Source: Campylobacterales bacterium (lineage in GTDB: Bacteria; Campylobacterota; Campylobacteria; Campylobacterales; QNZT01). Taken from it: 7,293 nt of DNA. The DNA lies in the NCBI GenBank assembly GCA_027055005.1, contig JALUNR010000177.1, positions 1 to 7,293 on the forward strand, read 5' to 3'. Under the pieces are notes generated by a model. It searched no databases and was not told the DNA's origin. It saw nothing but the letters and a program-made list of their open reading frames with translations. Shown piece by piece: positions 5,868 through 7,293 of this stretch; the first letter of the stretch is position 1, and every line of letters begins with the position of its first letter. Both the position numbers and the translations under genes were made by a program.

Positions 5868-6959
5868 ATGGATAGTTATGAGTATGGTGAGCTTTTAAAT
5901 AAGCTTACAACTAAAATAGGAAATATAAAACAAATAGTAAATCCAGATAAGATAGAAAAAAAACTAGAGGATATCGCAAAACAGGAGTCTAGTGAAGACT
6001 TTTGGACTGATGCTAAAAGGGCTGGAGTTGTACAAAAAGAGAAAAACAGACTTACATCTCTTTTAAAAAGATATAAAAATGCAAAAGAAACTCTTGAAGA
6101 TACTAAAGAATTATATGAAATGTCAAAAGAAGAGGGAGATGAAGAGAGTATCTCTGAGTTATTTGATGATGCACTAAATCTTGAAGAGTTAGTAACAAAA
6201 CTTGAAATAGCAGTGATGTTAAGTGGTGAAGACGATGCAAATAATGCAATAGTAACGATACATCCAGGAGCTGGAGGAACAGAAAGCCAAGACTGGGCTA
6301 GTATGCTTTATCGTATGTATCTTAGATGGGCAGAAAGGATGGGTTTTAAAGTAGAAGAGCTTGATTATCAAATAGGTGATGAAGCTGGTATAAAAGATGT
6401 AAGTTTTATCGTAAAAGGTGAAAATGCTTATGGATACTTAAAAGCTGAAAATGGAATCCATAGATTAGTTCGTATAAGTCCATTTGATAGCAATGCAAAA
6501 AGACACACCTCTTTTAGCTCAGTTATGGTTTCACCTGAAGTTGATGATGATATAGATATAGAAATAGAAGATAAAGATATAAGAGTTGATACATATAGGG
6601 CGAGTGGAGCAGGTGGTCAACATGTAAATAAAACTGATAGTGCTATAAGGATAACACACTTAGAAACAGGTATAGTTGTTCAATGTCAAAATGATAGAAG
6701 CCAACATAAAAATCGTTCTTCTGCTATGAAAATGCTAAAATCAAGACTCTATGAGTTGGAGTTAGAAAAACAAAAAGCCCAAAAAGCGGGTATTTCAAAA
6801 AGTGAGATAGGATGGGGACATCAAATAAGAAGTTATGTTTTGCAACCGTATAGACAAGTAAAAGATACAAGAAGCAATATCCCATATTCAAATGTAGATG
6901 CCGTTTTAGATGGAGATATAACAAAAATTATAGAGGATGTTTTGATAGCAACTGCTTAG
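5868..6959 (+). CDS. prfB: Peptide chain release factor 2 (RF2)
   Basis: The product is 363 aa, full length. The codon-recognition tripeptide SPF is at 204-206 ([13 protein letters not shown]), which identifies RF2 (UGA/UAA) rather than RF1. The GGQ motif at 249-251 ([16 protein letters not shown]), whose glutamine is normally methylated, triggers peptidyl-tRNA hydrolysis. An N-terminal coiled helical domain spans about 1-110. The in-frame UGA and CUU-UGA-C slip site that autoregulate RF2 in E. coli at codon 26 are absent; the frame is open from the first ATG. The ATG at 5868 directly follows the hspR TAA, with GGGGA at 5859-5863 as a weak ribosome binding site inside hspR. Its expression may therefore follow the upstream heat-shock promoter, although an internal promoter cannot be excluded. 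The end overlaps bioD. Confidence 0.97.
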   Translation: MDSYEYGELLNKLTTKIGNIKQIVNPDKIEKKLEDIAKQESSEDFWTDAKRAGVVQKEKNRLTSLLKRYKNAKETLEDTKELYEMSKEEGDEESISELFDDALNLEELVTKLEIAVMLSGEDDANNAIVTIHPGAGGTESQDWASMLYRMYLRWAERMGFKVEELDYQIGDEAGIKDVSFIVKGENAYGYLKAENGIHRLVRISPFDSNAKRHTSFSSVMVSPEVDDDIDIEIEDKDIRVDTYRASGAGGQHVNKTDSAIRITHLETGIVVQCQNDRSQHKNRSSAMKMLKSRLYELELEKQKAQKAGISKSEIGWGHQIRSYVLQPYRQVKDTRSNIPYSNVDAVLDGDITKIIEDVLIATA

Positions 6960-7293
6960 AAATCTCCTCCACATCCTCTTCCAAAAACAAAACCTTTCCA
7001 AATTTATTTCTATAAAAAGGATAAGTTATCTCCATAAACTTATTTTTACTACTTTCATGATGATTTACAGCCCACAAAAAAGAAACTTTTTTATCTTTTA
7101 AAGCCTTTATGCTTAACATCGTATCGTTTATACTTCCCAGTTTATTTGAAGTTACAAGCAGAGTTTTATCAATACCTAAAAACTCTATCAAATCAATCAT
7201 AAAAAAATCTTTTTCAATAGGTACCATAAGTCCACCAGCTCCTTCAACTAAAACTATATCTGAACTTTTTTTTACTTTTTGAAAAGCTATTTT
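6928..7293 (-). CDS. bioD: Dethiobiotin synthetase BioD, C-terminal part
   Basis: The frame is open from the right edge to TAA at 6928-6930; 121 residues are visible, about half of the roughly 220 of BioD. The ATG at 7227 is internal: reading upstream gives [10 protein letters not shown] before LMVPI, the BioD VEGAGGxxxPL motif that helps hold ATP and diaminopelargonate. The next conserved stretch [16 protein letters not shown] corresponds to the VxxxxLGxINHxxLT of the family. BioD makes dethiobiotin from 7,8-diaminopelargonic acid, CO2 and ATP in the cytoplasm, the penultimate biotin step. The N-terminal P-loop lies outside the window. The last 32 nt overlap the prfB coding end on the other strand. 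The C-terminus ([14 protein letters not shown]) is not conserved. Confidence 0.88.
   Translation of the reverse strand, partial: KIAFQKVKKSSDIVLVEGAGGLMVPIEKDFFMIDLIEFLGIDKTLLVTSNKLGSINDTMLSIKALKDKKVSFLWAVNHHESSKNKFMEITYPFYRNKFGKVLFLEEDVEEISKQLLSKHPL
6932..6979. other. Hairpin across the prfB/bioD convergent junction
   Basis: AGAGGATGT (6932-6940) and ACATCCTCT (6971-6979) are perfect 9-bp inverted repeats with a 30-nt loop holding the prfB stop codon. On the minus strand the stem is followed by ATAATTTTTG, a moderate U-tract, so it could end bioD transcripts. On the plus strand no U-tract follows. The long loop makes this uncertain as an intrinsic terminator. Confidence 0.35.

Noticed and set aside
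6724..6924. Minus-strand open frame opposite the prfB end
   Set aside because: It is antisense to the conserved RF2 C-terminus; bioD explains the minus-strand coding only from 6928 rightward.

Overview
The window looks like ordinary chromosome from a low-GC member of the Campylobacterota (Epsilonproteobacteria; Sulfurimonas-, Arcobacter- or Campylobacter-like). The signs are an AT-rich composition with heavy ATA/AAA/TTA codon use, a three-gene lutABC-type lactate oxidation set, and the cbpA-hspR pair that is characteristic of Helicobacter and Campylobacter. T-tract plus extended -10 promoters also fit. Genus cannot be fixed by eye. There are no RNA genes, mobile elements or CRISPR arrays, and no non-coding stretch reaches 300 bases.

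Left part (1-2680, all minus strand): a divergently transcribed run reads lutA (2680-1940), lutB (1953-673), lutC (686-246), then after 24 nt the start of a TroA/ZnuA-type periplasmic metal-binding protein (221 to the left edge). The Lut proteins form an iron-sulfur, non-flavin L-lactate dehydrogenase complex that converts lactate to pyruvate. Both lut junctions overlap by exactly 14 nt, so translational coupling is likely. LutC is unusually short.

Middle (2681-4563): a 121-nt intergenic region carries back-to-back promoters for lutA and for amt. amt (ammonium channel) is followed 10 nt later by a PII signal protein gene with a TTG start. This is the classical transporter plus regulator pair for nitrogen uptake, here in the order amt then PII. 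A hairpin follows the PII gene.

Right part (4564-7293): a strong consensus promoter overlaps an inverted repeat resembling the HspR operator (HAIR). It drives cbpA (DnaJ-like co-chaperone), hspR (MerR-family heat-shock repressor) and, with no gap at all, prfB (release factor 2, with no programmed frameshift). The arrangement suggests an HspR-autoregulated heat-shock operon that also includes a translation termination gene. The 3' end of bioD (dethiobiotin synthetase) comes in from the right edge on the minus strand and overlaps the prfB end by 32 nt, tail to tail.

I see no convincing undescribed system. The best leads are the HAIR-like operator over the -35 box, the hspR-prfB linkage, the shortened LutC, and the convergent prfB/bioD overlap with a hairpin across it.
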